Shown here: positions 17,555-26,792 of the stretch, in pieces
Layout of the letters: every line of letters begins with the position of its first letter
Numbering within the stretch: position 1 is the stretch's first letter
Origin: Bradyrhizobium sp. Y36
Lineage (GTDB): Bacteria > Pseudomonadota > Alphaproteobacteria > Rhizobiales > Xanthobacteraceae
Length of the DNA stretch: 64,000 nt
Assembly: GCF_002531575.1 (NCBI RefSeq)
Contig: NZ_NWTI01000004.1
Location: 186,001-250,000 of the forward strand
Direction of reading: 5' to 3'
The notes under the pieces: generated by a model
Seen by the model: the letters and a program-made list of their open reading frames with translations, nothing else
Databases searched by the model: none
Told to the model about the DNA's origin: nothing
Program-made: the position numbers and the translations under genes

Positions 17555-17568
17555 TTGATCTGGCTCAA
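17555..17568 (-). promoter_or_regulatory. FixK/FNR-type box upstream of the Ca2+/H+ antiporter gene
   Basis: TTGATCTGGCTCAA is a full TTGA-N6-TCAA match. With the box centred near -40 a transcript would start about 25 bases before the antiporter ATG, the arrangement of class II FixK promoters. Sequence evidence only. Confidence 0.6.
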
Positions 17569-17669
17569 CGAGAGGCTGGCGGATGCGCCCCGCCATGCGG
17601 CTTGAGGAGCGTATCGCGGGTGACGAGAGCGCGCTTTGGCTCAGCCCCACGCACGCAACCGGAGCTTGG

Positions 17670-17788
17670 TGTTTTGCCCGACGGGCCAACCTGATCGCCG
17701 TCGCGAATGTCGCCGCGACGCGCTTTGAAAATCCCTTATGGATCAAGGGGCCGTCTACTGTGCATGGGGTTGTTTTTCGACTTTTTGC
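17670..17788 (+). repeat. Dispersed intergenic repeat, copy A (about 119 bp)
   Basis: One end carries TGTTTTGCCCGACG (17670-17683); the other carries GGGCCGTCTACTGTGCATGG and then GGTTGTTTTTCGACTTTTTG. The same two blocks, 63-65 bases apart, occur in reverse orientation at 56197-56315. It fills much of the 301 bp gap between the antiporter and the dehydrogenase gene; the rest of that gap shows only the FixK-type box. Confidence 0.7.
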
Positions 17789-17796
17789 TTGGCCCC

Positions 17797-18858
17797 TCAT
17801 CCCGCCTGCAGGATCTCCGCAATCGCCGCGCCCGCGGCGATCGTGCCGAGCTTGCCGCCGACGTCGCGTGTCGCCCGGCCCTCGCCGATCGATCTGGCCA
17901 CCGCCGCCTCGATCGCACGCCCGGCCTCTTCATAGCGGACGGCGCCGCTTCTCTCGCCGTGCCAGGCCAGCAGCAGCGCAGTCGACAGGATCAGCGACAC
18001 CGGATTGGCGACGTCCTGGCCTGCGATATCAGGCGCCGAGCCGTGCGCGGCCTGCGCCATGGCGTAGCGGTCGCCGACATTGAGCGAGCCGCCGAGCCCG
18101 AGGCTGCCGGAGAGCTCGGCGGTGAGATCGGACAGGATGTCGCCGAACATGTTGGTGGACACGATGACGTCGAACCGGTCAGGGTTGCGCACCACATGTG
18201 CCATCATGGCGTCGACCAGGATGTCGTCGACTGCGAGCCCGGGATAATCCTTTGCCACCGTGTGGCAGATGTCGAGGAACATGCCGTCGCCGATCTTCAG
18301 CACATTGGCCTTGTGCACGATGGTGAGGTGCTTGCGCCGCTTCATGGCGAGACTGCAGGCGGCGTGCGCGATGCGCTCGCAGCAGAGGCGCGTGATCCTT
18401 CGCAGCGAGATCACGACGTCAGGCGTGACCAGCATCTCGCCATTGCCCAGCTCCATATTGCGGTCGGCATAGAAGCCTTCGGTGTTCTCGCGGACCACGA
18501 CGAGGTCGAAATCGCCGAGCCGCCCTGGCCGCCCTACATAGGTGCGCGCGGGCCTGACATTGGCGTAGAGGTCGAGGTTCTTGCGGAAGTGCCTGGACGG
18601 ATTGATCTCGCCATGCGCCTCGTCCTTGAAGTCGAAGGTCGCGGTCGGTCCCAGGATGAGGCCGTCGGCGGCGCGGACGATGTCGAGCAGTTCAGGACGC
18701 ACGGTCGTGCCTGACAGCTTCAGGCTGGCATGCCCGACTGCGTGCTCCTCCAGCCGCAGATTGAGCTGGAAGCGCTCGGAGGCCGCGCGCAGCACGCTCG
18801 TTGTCGCGGTCGTGATCTCGGGCCCGATGCCGTCACCCGGCAGAACGACGATTTGCAT
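17797..18858 (-). CDS. Isocitrate/isopropylmalate dehydrogenase family protein
   Basis: A 353-residue beta-decarboxylating dehydrogenase. Family marks are VVLPGDGIGPEI at residues 4-15, the substrate-binding Arg-rich stretch in the SRHFRKNLDLYANVRPAR segment, VVRENTEGFYA, and the metal and cofactor region NMFGDILSDLTAELSGSLGL followed by AAHGSAPDIAGQDVANP. It oxidises a 2-hydroxy acid such as isocitrate, 3-isopropylmalate, homoisocitrate or tartrate with NAD(P). The exact substrate is not clear. It is monocistronic and not near leu genes, so it is probably not LeuB. Confidence 0.87.
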   Translation of the reverse strand: MQIVVLPGDGIGPEITTATTSVLRAASERFQLNLRLEEHAVGHASLKLSGTTVRPELLDIVRAADGLILGPTATFDFKDEAHGEINPSRHFRKNLDLYANVRPARTYVGRPGRLGDFDLVVVRENTEGFYADRNMELGNGEMLVTPDVVISLRRITRLCCERIAHAACSLAMKRRKHLTIVHKANVLKIGDGMFLDICHTVAKDYPGLAVDDILVDAMMAHVVRNPDRFDVIVSTNMFGDILSDLTAELSGSLGLGGSLNVGDRYAMAQAAHGSAPDIAGQDVANPVSLILSTALLLAWHGERSGAVRYEEAGRAIEAAVARSIGEGRATRDVGGKLGTIAAGAAIAEILQAG

Positions 18859-19031
18859 GGCGTTTCCCCCGCATTTGCAGTCGTGCCGCGATCATACGCC
18901 AGCACGCGGCCACATCGCCTTCCCTTCCCGCATACACAGCATGCAAGCAAATGCCTGTGGAAGGCGGCCCCACCGTAGTACATGCCAAACGTCCCTTTTG
19001 AGCCGCGCCGCCGGAGCCACGCGTCCAAGCA

Positions 19032-20420
19032 ATGACAATCACGTTACCCACCTCCGCACGCGAGCCCGACCATCCCGTCGCCGATGGACTTCCGGCGGCC
19101 CAGCGCCGCTGGGCGATCACGGCGATCTTCACCGCGCTGGCGATGGCTTCGCTCGACACCGCGATCGCCAACATCGCGTTGCCCGCCATTGCCGCCGATC
19201 TGCACGTCTCGCCGGAGCGGTCGGTGTGGGTCGTCAATGTCTACCAGATCGCGCTGGTGGCAACGCTGCTGCCGCTCGGGGCGCTCGGCGAGATCGTCGG
19301 GCACCAGCGCATCTATCTCGGCGGCCTGATCCTGTTCACCATCGCCTCGCTGCTCTGCGCGGTGGCATGGTCGCTGGACAGCCTGCTGGTCGCGCGCACG
19401 CTGCAAGGCCTTGGCGCCAGCGGCATCATGAGCGTCAACACCGCGCTGGTACGCTTCGTCTATCCCGGACGGATGCTCGGCCGCGGCTTCGGCCACAACG
19501 CGCTGGTGGTCGCGACCGCCTTCACGTTCGGCCCGTCGATTGCGTCGGCCATCCTCGCGATCGGGCCGTGGCCGTGGCTGTTTGCCGTCAACATCCCCTT
19601 TGGCCTCGTCGCGATCGGCATCGGCGTTGCGATGTTGCCGAAGACGCCGCGGGCCGATCACGGCTTTGATTTTCTCGGCGCGGTCCTGGCGTCGGCCTGT
19701 CTCGGCCTGTTCATCACCGGCATCGGCAGCGCCGCGCACAATCTGTCGCCGGTGGTCGTGGGCATCGAGCTGGTCGCGGCGCTCTCGCTCGGCTTCATCC
19801 TGACGCGCCGGCACGCCAACCATCCGGCGCCGATGCTGCCAATCGACCTGTTCGCGCGGCCGATGTTCGCGCTGTCGGCAGCGACGGCCGTCTGCTCCTT
19901 CGCCGTACAGGGCCTCGCCTTCGTCTCGCTGCCGTTCTATTTGGAGGACGTGCTCGGCCGCTCGCAGGTCGAGACCGGCTTGTTCATGACGCCATGGCCG
20001 CTGGTGGTCGGCATCATGGCGCCGATCGCGGGGCGCCTGTCCGACCGCCACGCGGTCGGCCTGCTCGGCGGCATCGGCCTCGTGCTGCTCGGCCTCGGCA
20101 TGGCGCTGCTCGCGATGCTGCCGTCCAATCCCGCCATTGCCGATATCATCTGGCGGATGGTGATCTGCGGCATGGGCTTCGGCTTCTTCCAGGCGCCGAA
20201 CATGAAGGCGGTGATGTCGAGCGCACCGCCGCATCGCAGCGGCAGCGCTTCCGGCATCGTGGCGACCGCGCGCCTGACCGGACAGACGACGGGAGCGGCG
20301 CTCGCCGCAGCCTGCTTTGCGCTTGCCGGTCACGACGGCGCAACGCTGGCTCTGGCCCTCGGCGCCGGCTTTGCCGCGCTCGGCAGCGTGATGAGCTTTC
20401 TGCGGCTGGCGGTGAAGTAG
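19032..20420 (+). CDS. MFS transporter, DHA2 (EmrB/QacA) type
   Basis: A 462-residue major facilitator with about fourteen predicted helices, the size of drug:proton antiporter family 2. It shows the motif C-like LDTAIANIALPAIAADL near residues 41-57, motif A region PLGALGEIVGHQRIYLGG, and RTLQGLGASGIMSVNTALVR. These transporters usually export drugs or amphipathic compounds. No MFP partner (EmrA) is adjacent. It converges with the radical SAM gene, the two stops being only four bases apart. Confidence 0.9.
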   Translation: MTITLPTSAREPDHPVADGLPAAQRRWAITAIFTALAMASLDTAIANIALPAIAADLHVSPERSVWVVNVYQIALVATLLPLGALGEIVGHQRIYLGGLILFTIASLLCAVAWSLDSLLVARTLQGLGASGIMSVNTALVRFVYPGRMLGRGFGHNALVVATAFTFGPSIASAILAIGPWPWLFAVNIPFGLVAIGIGVAMLPKTPRADHGFDFLGAVLASACLGLFITGIGSAAHNLSPVVVGIELVAALSLGFILTRRHANHPAPMLPIDLFARPMFALSAATAVCSFAVQGLAFVSLPFYLEDVLGRSQVETGLFMTPWPLVVGIMAPIAGRLSDRHAVGLLGGIGLVLLGLGMALLAMLPSNPAIADIIWRMVICGMGFGFFQAPNMKAVMSSAPPHRSGSASGIVATARLTGQTTGAALAAACFALAGHDGATLALALGAGFAALGSVMSFLRLAVK

Positions 20421-20424
20421 GCTT

Positions 20425-22047
20425 TCAGGCCAGATGCCGGGCCACGGTCGCATCGATCGTCGCAGCGGCCGGGATGACCGCCTCGTCGTCGAGCGCGGCG
20501 AGGCGCGCATCGATGGCATCGATGACCTTGCGCGAGAACGGCCCGAGATGCGCATAGGCTGCGATCATCTGCACCGCGATGCGCGCCGACGAAGTATCGC
20601 GCTTGGCGCAGTTCATGAAGGTCTGCCACAGCGGCCCGCGCGCCTCGGGGATGGCGGTGATCACGCGATGCACGGTCTCCATGGCCCCGACCCGCGAGCG
20701 GATGTCGCCCTCCGCAAGCTCGTGACGCTGCCGCGAGCGGTCGAGCAGCGTCATCAGCTTGTCCACGCGTCCCGCATAGGCGGCCGGGCTATAGACGCGC
20801 TCCAGCACGGTCCTGTAGTCCATCAGGATATCCCGCAACGGCCGCACCGGATCGAAATTGATGCCGCTGGTGCACTGATCGCCCCCCTTCGTCGAAGCCA
20901 GATCGTGGTCCGCGTGCAGCCGTCCCTCCTTCTCCAGTCGCCGCGTCAGCTGCGTGTTCGGCAGCGCATAGAGCAGCCCGACCATGGCGACGGGGATCGC
21001 AGCCTCCTCGATGAAATCGATCATCGCCTCGGCCATCGAGACCTTCTCGTTGTCGAAGCCGACGATGAAGCCGGCGGTGACCAGCATGCCGGCCGCGTAG
21101 ATCTTGTGGATGCTCTCGGCGATGTTGCGCCTGGTGTTCTGCTTCTTGCGCATCGCGACCAAGGTCGCGGGATCCGGGCTTTCGATGCCGACGAAGATGC
21201 CGAAGAAGTTGGCGGCGCCCATCAGCTCCAATAGCTCGGGATCGTCGGCGAGATTGACCGACGCTTCGGTCGACAATTCGAAAGGATAGTTGTGGGCGCG
21301 CTGCCACTCGGCGAGCCGGGGCAGGAACTGGCGCAGCGACTTCTTGTTGCCGATGAAATTGTCGTCGACGAAGTCGAGATGGCCGCGGTAGCCCATCTGG
21401 TAGAGCGTCTCGAGCTCGACGAACATCTGCTCGATCGTCTTGGTCCTCGGCACCCGGCCGTAGAGCTCGATGATGTCGCAGAACTCGCAGGTGAACGGAC
21501 AACCGCGCGAATATTGCACGCCGAGATAAAGATAATCCTCGAACCTCAGGAGGTCGAAGCGCGGCACCGGCGTCCTGGTGACGTCGGCCTGGAATTTCGG
21601 CGCCGTGAAGACGCCCGAGCGTGCTCCACCCTCCCAGGCCGCGATAAACTCGTCGATGACGCTCTCGGCCTCGCCCAGCACCCGGAAGTCGGCCTTCTCG
21701 TAGACGTGCGGGCTGGAGGTCGGATCGGGACCGCCGACGACGACCGGCTTGCCGACCGCGCGGCACTGCTCGATCAGGCGCAGCGTGTCGGCCTGCTGCG
21801 GCAACATGCCGCCGGTGAAGACGACATCGGCCCAGGCGAGATCCTCGTCACCGAACGCTTGCGTATTGCAGTCGATCAGCCGGACGGTCCAGCTCGAAGG
21901 CAACATCGCGGCGACCGTGATCAGGCCGAGCGGGGCCGCGGGCCGCCGAACGCCCATCAACTTGCAGGATTCGCCGAAGCTCCAGAACGACTCCGCCGTG
22001 AACAGCGGATAGAGCATCAGCACATTGCAGGGGCTCGGCACGATCAT
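20425..22047 (-). CDS. B12-binding domain radical SAM protein (DUF4070-type; HpnP-like relatives)
   Basis: A 540-residue enzyme. An N-terminal cobalamin-binding Rossmann domain (residues 5-150, with SPHVYEKADFRVLGEAE) precedes the radical SAM core. The [4Fe-4S] motif is SRGCPFTCEFCDI (CxxxCxxC). It is followed by YGRVPRTKTIEQM and FVDDNFIGNKKSLRQFLP, and the C-terminal part resembles the DUF4070 domain. The closest family I recall is hopanoid C-2 methylase HpnP, but the N-terminus and tail differ and no hopanoid genes are nearby, so a methylase or other rearrangement on an unknown substrate is all that can be said. Monocistronic and convergent with the MFS gene. Confidence 0.87.
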   Translation of the reverse strand: MIVPSPCNVLMLYPLFTAESFWSFGESCKLMGVRRPAAPLGLITVAAMLPSSWTVRLIDCNTQAFGDEDLAWADVVFTGGMLPQQADTLRLIEQCRAVGKPVVVGGPDPTSSPHVYEKADFRVLGEAESVIDEFIAAWEGGARSGVFTAPKFQADVTRTPVPRFDLLRFEDYLYLGVQYSRGCPFTCEFCDIIELYGRVPRTKTIEQMFVELETLYQMGYRGHLDFVDDNFIGNKKSLRQFLPRLAEWQRAHNYPFELSTEASVNLADDPELLELMGAANFFGIFVGIESPDPATLVAMRKKQNTRRNIAESIHKIYAAGMLVTAGFIVGFDNEKVSMAEAMIDFIEEAAIPVAMVGLLYALPNTQLTRRLEKEGRLHADHDLASTKGGDQCTSGINFDPVRPLRDILMDYRTVLERVYSPAAYAGRVDKLMTLLDRSRQRHELAEGDIRSRVGAMETVHRVITAIPEARGPLWQTFMNCAKRDTSSARIAVQMIAAYAHLGPFSRKVIDAIDARLAALDDEAVIPAAATIDATVARHLA

Positions 22048-22362
22048 GGAACTCCTCTGTCGCCGCCCCAGTGTAGCAAAGCATCGCCGCGTTGCATCCC
22101 GACAATGGTGGCAAACTCGCCGATAGGTGCGCCGGGAACAATTCGGGGCGTCGCCTCAGACGGCATCCTGGCGGAGCGAGAGAAGGAGGATCTCGCTCGG
22201 GCCGGGCTCGTTTCGGCCGTGACCCCGCTCGCCCCGTCATCTTCCCACGCCGCGAAAATATTCGGCAGCCACCCCTCGGACTGTTGATTTGAACAGTTCC
22301 AGTTTGCCGGACACATTGCGCCCTGAGTTCAATCGGTGGATTGGGCCAATCAGGGGACTGCG
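22048..22362. other. Intergenic region upstream of the Mo-hydroxylase/Sox-like cluster
   Basis: A 315 bp divergent gap between the radical SAM gene and the 2Fe-2S subunit gene. I see no convincing gene, repeat or FixK/EcfG-type site. The promoters of both flanking units must lie here. Confidence 0.5.
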
Positions 22363-22812
22363 ATGGCAAACCTAACAATCAACGGAAAAACCTTCACTCT
22401 CGACGTCGAGCCGGATACGCCGCTGCTCTGGGCGATCCGCGAGAATGCCGGCCTGACCGGCACCAAATACGGTTGCGGCATTGCACAATGCGGCGCCTGC
22501 ACCGTTCACATCGAGGGCGTTGCCACCCGATCCTGCGGCGTCTCGGTCAGCGAGGCCGCTGGCAAGCGGATCACGACCATCGAAGGGCTCGCGAACGGCG
22601 GCGCGCTGCACAAGGTGCAGGAGGCCTGGATCGCCCAGGACGTGCCGCAATGCGGCTATTGCCAGAGCGGCATGATCATGGCGGTGGCGGCGCTCTTGAG
22701 TGAGAAGCCGAAACCGACCGACGCCGATATCGACGAAGCCATCACCAACATCTGCCGCTGCGGCACCTTCCAGCAGGTGCGCGAAGCGATCCACACGATC
22801 GCAAGCGCCTAA
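22363..22812 (+). CDS. (2Fe-2S) subunit of a molybdenum hydroxylase (IorA/CoxS type)
   Basis: A 149-residue electron-transfer subunit with two [2Fe-2S] clusters. The plant-type cluster uses Cys38, Cys43, Cys46 and Cys58 ([15 protein letters not shown]). The second uses Cys97, Cys100, Cys131 and Cys133 (CGYC and CRCG). It would pass electrons from the molybdenum subunit encoded 12 bases downstream to an external acceptor. The ATG has AGGGGA upstream; an in-frame ATG nine codons earlier is less likely. It has no export signal and may be carried across by the Tat signal of its partner. It heads the cluster that continues into sulfide dehydrogenase-like and Sox genes. Confidence 0.93.
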   Translation: MANLTINGKTFTLDVEPDTPLLWAIRENAGLTGTKYGCGIAQCGACTVHIEGVATRSCGVSVSEAAGKRITTIEGLANGGALHKVQEAWIAQDVPQCGYCQSGMIMAVAALLSEKPKPTDADIDEAITNICRCGTFQQVREAIHTIASA

Positions 22813-22824
22813 AGGAGCCGCCCC

Positions 22825-25011
22825 ATGAACAAGCACGTCTCTCCCAAGATGAACCGCCGTGCCTTCGTCATCGGCAGCGCCACACTGGGCGCTGGCCTTG
22901 CCATCGGCCTCGACATCCCCTTCGGCGGCCCTGCCGTGGTCCGCGCCGCCGATGGCTCGCCGGAAATCGGCGCATGGGTCGTGGTCAGGCCCGACGACAC
23001 CGTGGTGATCCGCATCGCCCGCTCCGAGATGGGCCAGGGCTCGCTGACGGGCCTTGCCCAGCTCGTCGCCGAGGAACTCGAATGCGACTGGACCAAGGTC
23101 ACGACCGAATATCCGACACCCGGCCAGAGCGTGGCGCGCAAGCGCGTCTGGGGCGATTTCTCCACCGGCGGCAGCCGCGGCATCCGCTCCTCGCAGGACT
23201 ACGTCCGCAAGGGCGGCGCCACCGCGCGCGTGATGCTGATCCAGGCCGCCGCCGAAGGATGGAAAGTGCCGGCTTCCGAATGCACTGTGGCCAACAGCGT
23301 CATCACCCATACGCCAACGGCCAGGACCACAACCTACGGCAAGGTCGCCGAGGCTGCGGCGAAACTGACGCCGCCTTCGGACGTCAAGCTGAAGGATCCG
23401 AAGGATTGGAAGCTGATCGGCAAGGGCGTGAAGCGGCTCGACACCGTGGACAAGACCACAGGCGCCATGATCTACGGCGCCGACGTCAAGCTGCCGGACA
23501 TGCTGAATGCCGCGATCAAGGATTGCCCGGTGTTCGGCGGCAAGCTGAAGAGCTATGACGAAGCCAAGATCACCGGCATGAAAGGCGTCAAGAAGGTCGT
23601 CAAGGTCGGCGACACCGCCGTCGCCGTGGTCGCCGACACCTGGTGGCACGCCAAGACCGCGCTGGAGGCATTGCCGATCGTCTGGGACGAAGGCGACAAC
23701 GCAAAGGTCTCCAGCGAGTCGATCGCGAAATGGCTGGCGGAAGGCCTCAACAACGATCAGCCGGCCTATGTCGGCAACAAGAACGGTGACGCCAAGGCGG
23801 CGATTGCGAGTGCGGCGAAGAAGGTCGAGGCCGTCTACTCCTATCCCTACCAGAACCATGCCACGATGGAGCCGATGAACGCCACCGCGCTCTACACGGC
23901 GGACAAATGCGAGGTCTGGTGCGGCACGCAGAACGGCGAAGCGGCGTTCGCCGCGGTGCTGGAGGCCTCTGGCCTGCCGGCCGACAAGTGCGACGTCCAC
24001 AAGGTGATGTTGGGCGGCGGCTTCGGCCGTCGCGGCCAGACCGACTATGTCCGCCAGGCCGTGATGATCGCCAAGCAGATGCCGGGCACACCGATCAAGC
24101 TGTTGTGGTCGCGTGAAGAGGACATGGCGCACGGGAGATATCACCCGATCACCCAGTGCAAGATGACCGGCGCGTTCGATGCCGACAACAATCTGGTCGC
24201 GCTGCACTACCGCCTGTCCGGGCAGTCGATCCTGTTCTCGCTGCGCCCCGAAGCGCTGCAGAACGGCATGGACCCCGCGGCCTTCCAGGGCGTCGCCCAA
24301 TCGGGTGAGGCCGCGTTCGGCTATTCGGTGCCGAACCTGCTGGTCGAGCACGCCATGCGCAATCCGCACGTTCCGCCGGGCTTCTGGCGCGGCGTCAACG
24401 TCAATCACAATGCGATCTACATGGAATGCTTCATGGACGAGCTCGCCCAGGCCGCAGGCCAGGACCCGCTCGAGTTCCGCCGTAGGCTGATGGGCAAACA
24501 TCCCAAGCACCTCGCGGTGCTCAATGCGGTCGCCGAGAAGATCGGCTGGGACACGCCGGCGCCGCAGGGCGCCTATCGCGGCATCGCCCAGGTCATGGGC
24601 TATGGCAGCTATGTCGCCGGCGCCGCCGAGATCTCGGTGACCGACGGCAGCAAAATCAAGGTGCATCGCATCGTCGCCTCCACCGATCCCGGCTATGTCG
24701 TCAATCCGGCACAGGTGGAGCGGCAGATCGCGGGCTCCTTCGTCTATGGTCTGTCCGCGCTGTTCTACGGCGGCTGCACCGTCAAGGACGGCAAGATCGA
24801 GCAAACCAACTTCGACACCTACAATTCGATGCGCATCGGCGAAATGCCGAAAGTGGAATCGGTGATGGTGCCGAGCGGCGGGTTCTGGGGCGGCGTCGGC
24901 GAACCCACCATCGGCGTTGCGGCGCCGGCGGTGCTCAACGCGTATTTCGCCGCGACCGGCAAACGCATCCGCTCGGTGCCGCTGCGCGACCAGAACATCA
25001 CCTTCGCCTGA
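22825..25011 (+). CDS. Tat-exported molybdopterin subunit of a xanthine dehydrogenase-family hydroxylase (IorB-like)
   Basis: A 728-residue catalytic subunit. The N-terminus has a twin-arginine signal (MNRRAFVIGSATLGAGLAIG), so the enzyme is expected in the periplasm. Molybdopterin-binding features include SEMGQGSLTGLAQLVAEEL, GGGFGRRGQTDYVRQAV and the catalytic Glu in GGVGEPTIGVAAPA near the C-terminus. The architecture matches isoquinoline 1-oxidoreductase/aldehyde dehydrogenase IorB types rather than purine oxidases. No FAD subunit and no XdhC-like maturation gene are adjacent. AAAGGAG precedes the start. Substrate unknown; the downstream flavoprotein and cytochromes are possible electron acceptors. 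Confidence 0.92.
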   Translation: MNKHVSPKMNRRAFVIGSATLGAGLAIGLDIPFGGPAVVRAADGSPEIGAWVVVRPDDTVVIRIARSEMGQGSLTGLAQLVAEELECDWTKVTTEYPTPGQSVARKRVWGDFSTGGSRGIRSSQDYVRKGGATARVMLIQAAAEGWKVPASECTVANSVITHTPTARTTTYGKVAEAAAKLTPPSDVKLKDPKDWKLIGKGVKRLDTVDKTTGAMIYGADVKLPDMLNAAIKDCPVFGGKLKSYDEAKITGMKGVKKVVKVGDTAVAVVADTWWHAKTALEALPIVWDEGDNAKVSSESIAKWLAEGLNNDQPAYVGNKNGDAKAAIASAAKKVEAVYSYPYQNHATMEPMNATALYTADKCEVWCGTQNGEAAFAAVLEASGLPADKCDVHKVMLGGGFGRRGQTDYVRQAVMIAKQMPGTPIKLLWSREEDMAHGRYHPITQCKMTGAFDADNNLVALHYRLSGQSILFSLRPEALQNGMDPAAFQGVAQSGEAAFGYSVPNLLVEHAMRNPHVPPGFWRGVNVNHNAIYMECFMDELAQAAGQDPLEFRRRLMGKHPKHLAVLNAVAEKIGWDTPAPQGAYRGIAQVMGYGSYVAGAAEISVTDGSKIKVHRIVASTDPGYVVNPAQVERQIAGSFVYGLSALFYGGCTVKDGKIEQTNFDTYNSMRIGEMPKVESVMVPSGGFWGGVGEPTIGVAAPAVLNAYFAATGKRIRSVPLRDQNITFA

Positions 25012-25067
25012 GAAACGCCGCAGCGGCCACGACGGCCGTTGCGGCACACCTTTTTCGGACACGACTC

Positions 25068-26339
25068 ATGAATGTGCCGGTGACACGGCGGAATGCCGTT
25101 CTCGGCATCACCGCTGCGGCCACATCGCTCGCCACACCTTCGATCCTGCGTGCGCAATCGGCAGGCCGCATCGTCGTGGTCGGCGGCGGCTTCGGTGGCG
25201 CGGCCTGCGCGCGTGCGCTCAAGCGCGCCGATGCGAAACTGGAGGTTACGCTGATCGAGCCGAACAAGATCTTCACCTCATGCCCGTTCAGCAACGAGGT
25301 GATCGCTGGCCTGCGCGAGATGGAGACGCAGCATTTCGGCTATGACAAGCTCGCCGCCGACGGCATCACCGTGATCGGCCAGGCGGCCGCGACGATCGAG
25401 CCGCAGCAGCGAAGCGTCACGACGGCCGATCGCACAGTGTTGACCTATGATCGTCTCGTGCTCTCGCCCGGCATCGACTTCCATGGCGAAGCCCTGCCCG
25501 GCTACGACGACGCCGCATCGGAGAAGATGCCGCACGCCTGGAAGGCCGGCGCACAGACACTGCTGCTGCGCCGGCAGTTGGAAGCGATGGCCGATGGCGG
25601 CACGGTCGTCATTGCAATCCCGGCCAATCCCTCGCGCTGCCCGCCCGCACCTTACGAGCGCGCCAGCCTGATCGCGCATTATCTGAAGATGAACAAGCCG
25701 CGTTCGAAGGTACTGGTCCTCGACGCCAAGGACAATTTTTCCCAGCAGCGGCTGTTCGAGAAGGCGTGGAAAGAGCTCTACGGCGACATGATCGAGCGCA
25801 TCGGCCTGTCGCAAGGCGGCCGCGTGACCTCGGTCGATGCGGCGACCATGACCATCGTCACCGAGTTCGGCAATTACACGCCTGACGTCGCCAACGTCAT
25901 CCCGCCGCAGCGCGCAGGCCGCATCGCCGAAATCGCGGGCGCTGCGGACGCAACCGGCTGGTGTCCGATCGATCCCGTGACGTTCGAGTCAAAACTCGTC
26001 AAGAACATCCATGTCATCGGCGATGCCTGCCTTGGCGGCGGCATTCCCAAATCGGCGTCGGCCGCAAGCGGGCAAGGCAAGGCCTGCGCCGCGGCCATTG
26101 CGAGTCTCCTTGCCGGCCGCGCCCCCGAGGCGCCGCGGCTCACCGGCGTCTGCTACAACATCGTTGCCCCCGGTTACGGGTTTTCACTCGCCGGCAATTA
26201 CCAGCCGAAGGGTGACATCTTCGCCGAGGTCGAGGGCGGCGCCACCAGTCCGGTCGATGCCCCGCGCGAATTGCGCGCCCGCGAAGCGAATGAGGCGGAG
26301 CGCTGGTTTCAAACCATCACGGCGGACACCTTTGGCTAG
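25068..26339 (+). CDS. Flavocytochrome c sulfide dehydrogenase-like flavoprotein (FccB/SoxF)
   Basis: A 423-residue Tat-exported FAD protein (signal VTRRNAVLGITAAATSLATP). The FAD-binding GGGFGGAACARALKR is at residues 39-53 and the second FAD motif is IHVIGDACLGGGIPKSASA. Both redox-active cysteines of sulfide dehydrogenase flavoproteins are present: Cys191 in SRCPPAPYERAS and Cys362 in GVCYNIVAPGYG. It should oxidise sulfide or a persulfide and pass electrons to a cytochrome c; no FccA gene is present, so the following SoxX could serve. Its last bases overlap the start of soxX. Confidence 0.92.
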   Translation: MNVPVTRRNAVLGITAAATSLATPSILRAQSAGRIVVVGGGFGGAACARALKRADAKLEVTLIEPNKIFTSCPFSNEVIAGLREMETQHFGYDKLAADGITVIGQAAATIEPQQRSVTTADRTVLTYDRLVLSPGIDFHGEALPGYDDAASEKMPHAWKAGAQTLLLRRQLEAMADGGTVVIAIPANPSRCPPAPYERASLIAHYLKMNKPRSKVLVLDAKDNFSQQRLFEKAWKELYGDMIERIGLSQGGRVTSVDAATMTIVTEFGNYTPDVANVIPPQRAGRIAEIAGAADATGWCPIDPVTFESKLVKNIHVIGDACLGGGIPKSASAASGQGKACAAAIASLLAGRAPEAPRLTGVCYNIVAPGYGFSLAGNYQPKGDIFAEVEGGATSPVDAPRELRAREANEAERWFQTITADTFG

Positions 26340-26784
26340 AGCGCCCGTCCATATCGCTGCGCTGATCGCCGCAAGTCTCGCTCTTTCGTGGGCTGCGAGC
26401 GCGGAAGAGCTTGTCCCCTACAAGATCGCCGGCGATGGAATTCCAATCTCACTCACCGGCGCGCCCGGCGAGGCTGCGCGCGGACGCGCGCTGGTGCTCG
26501 CGCGCACCACGACCTGTATCCTCTGTCATTCCGGCCCGTTCCCTGAAACACGGTTCCAGGGCGACCTCGCGCCCGACCTCACCGGGGTCGGGAACCGATG
26601 GACGGCGAGTCAGTTGCGGCTTCGACTGGTCGATGCGTCGCGATTCAACGCCCAAACCATCATGCCATCCTATTATCGCAACGAACGCCTCGTGCGGGTG
26701 GGCCGCAATTTCGCCGGCAAGCCGATCTTGTCGGCTGCGGAGATCGAGGACATCGTGGCCTTTCTTGCAACGCTTCGCGACTAG
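26332..26784 (+). CDS. soxX: Sulfur-oxidation c-type cytochrome SoxX
   Basis: A 150-residue periplasmic monohaem cytochrome. After a signal sequence (VHIAALIAASLALSWAASAEE) the haem motif CILCH is at residues 62-66, and the likely distal ligand is Met111 in QTIMPSYYRNE, as in SoxX. The C-terminus ILSAAEIEDIVAFLATLR is typical of the family. SoxX pairs with SoxA to couple sulfur compounds to the SoxYZ carrier. Translation appears to begin at TTG 26332-26334, inside the end of the flavoprotein gene; no later start retains a full signal peptide. The overlap implies translational coupling. Confidence 0.88.
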   Translation: MARAPVHIAALIAASLALSWAASAEELVPYKIAGDGIPISLTGAPGEAARGRALVLARTTTCILCHSGPFPETRFQGDLAPDLTGVGNRWTASQLRLRLVDASRFNAQTIMPSYYRNERLVRVGRNFAGKPILSAAEIEDIVAFLATLRD

Positions 26785-26792
26785 GACTGTTC

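Noticed and set aside
22372..25062. Minus-strand open frame of 896 codons opposite the Mo-hydroxylase genes
   Set aside because: It is rich in Arg, His, Asp and Gly with no motif, and covers two clear plus-strand genes.
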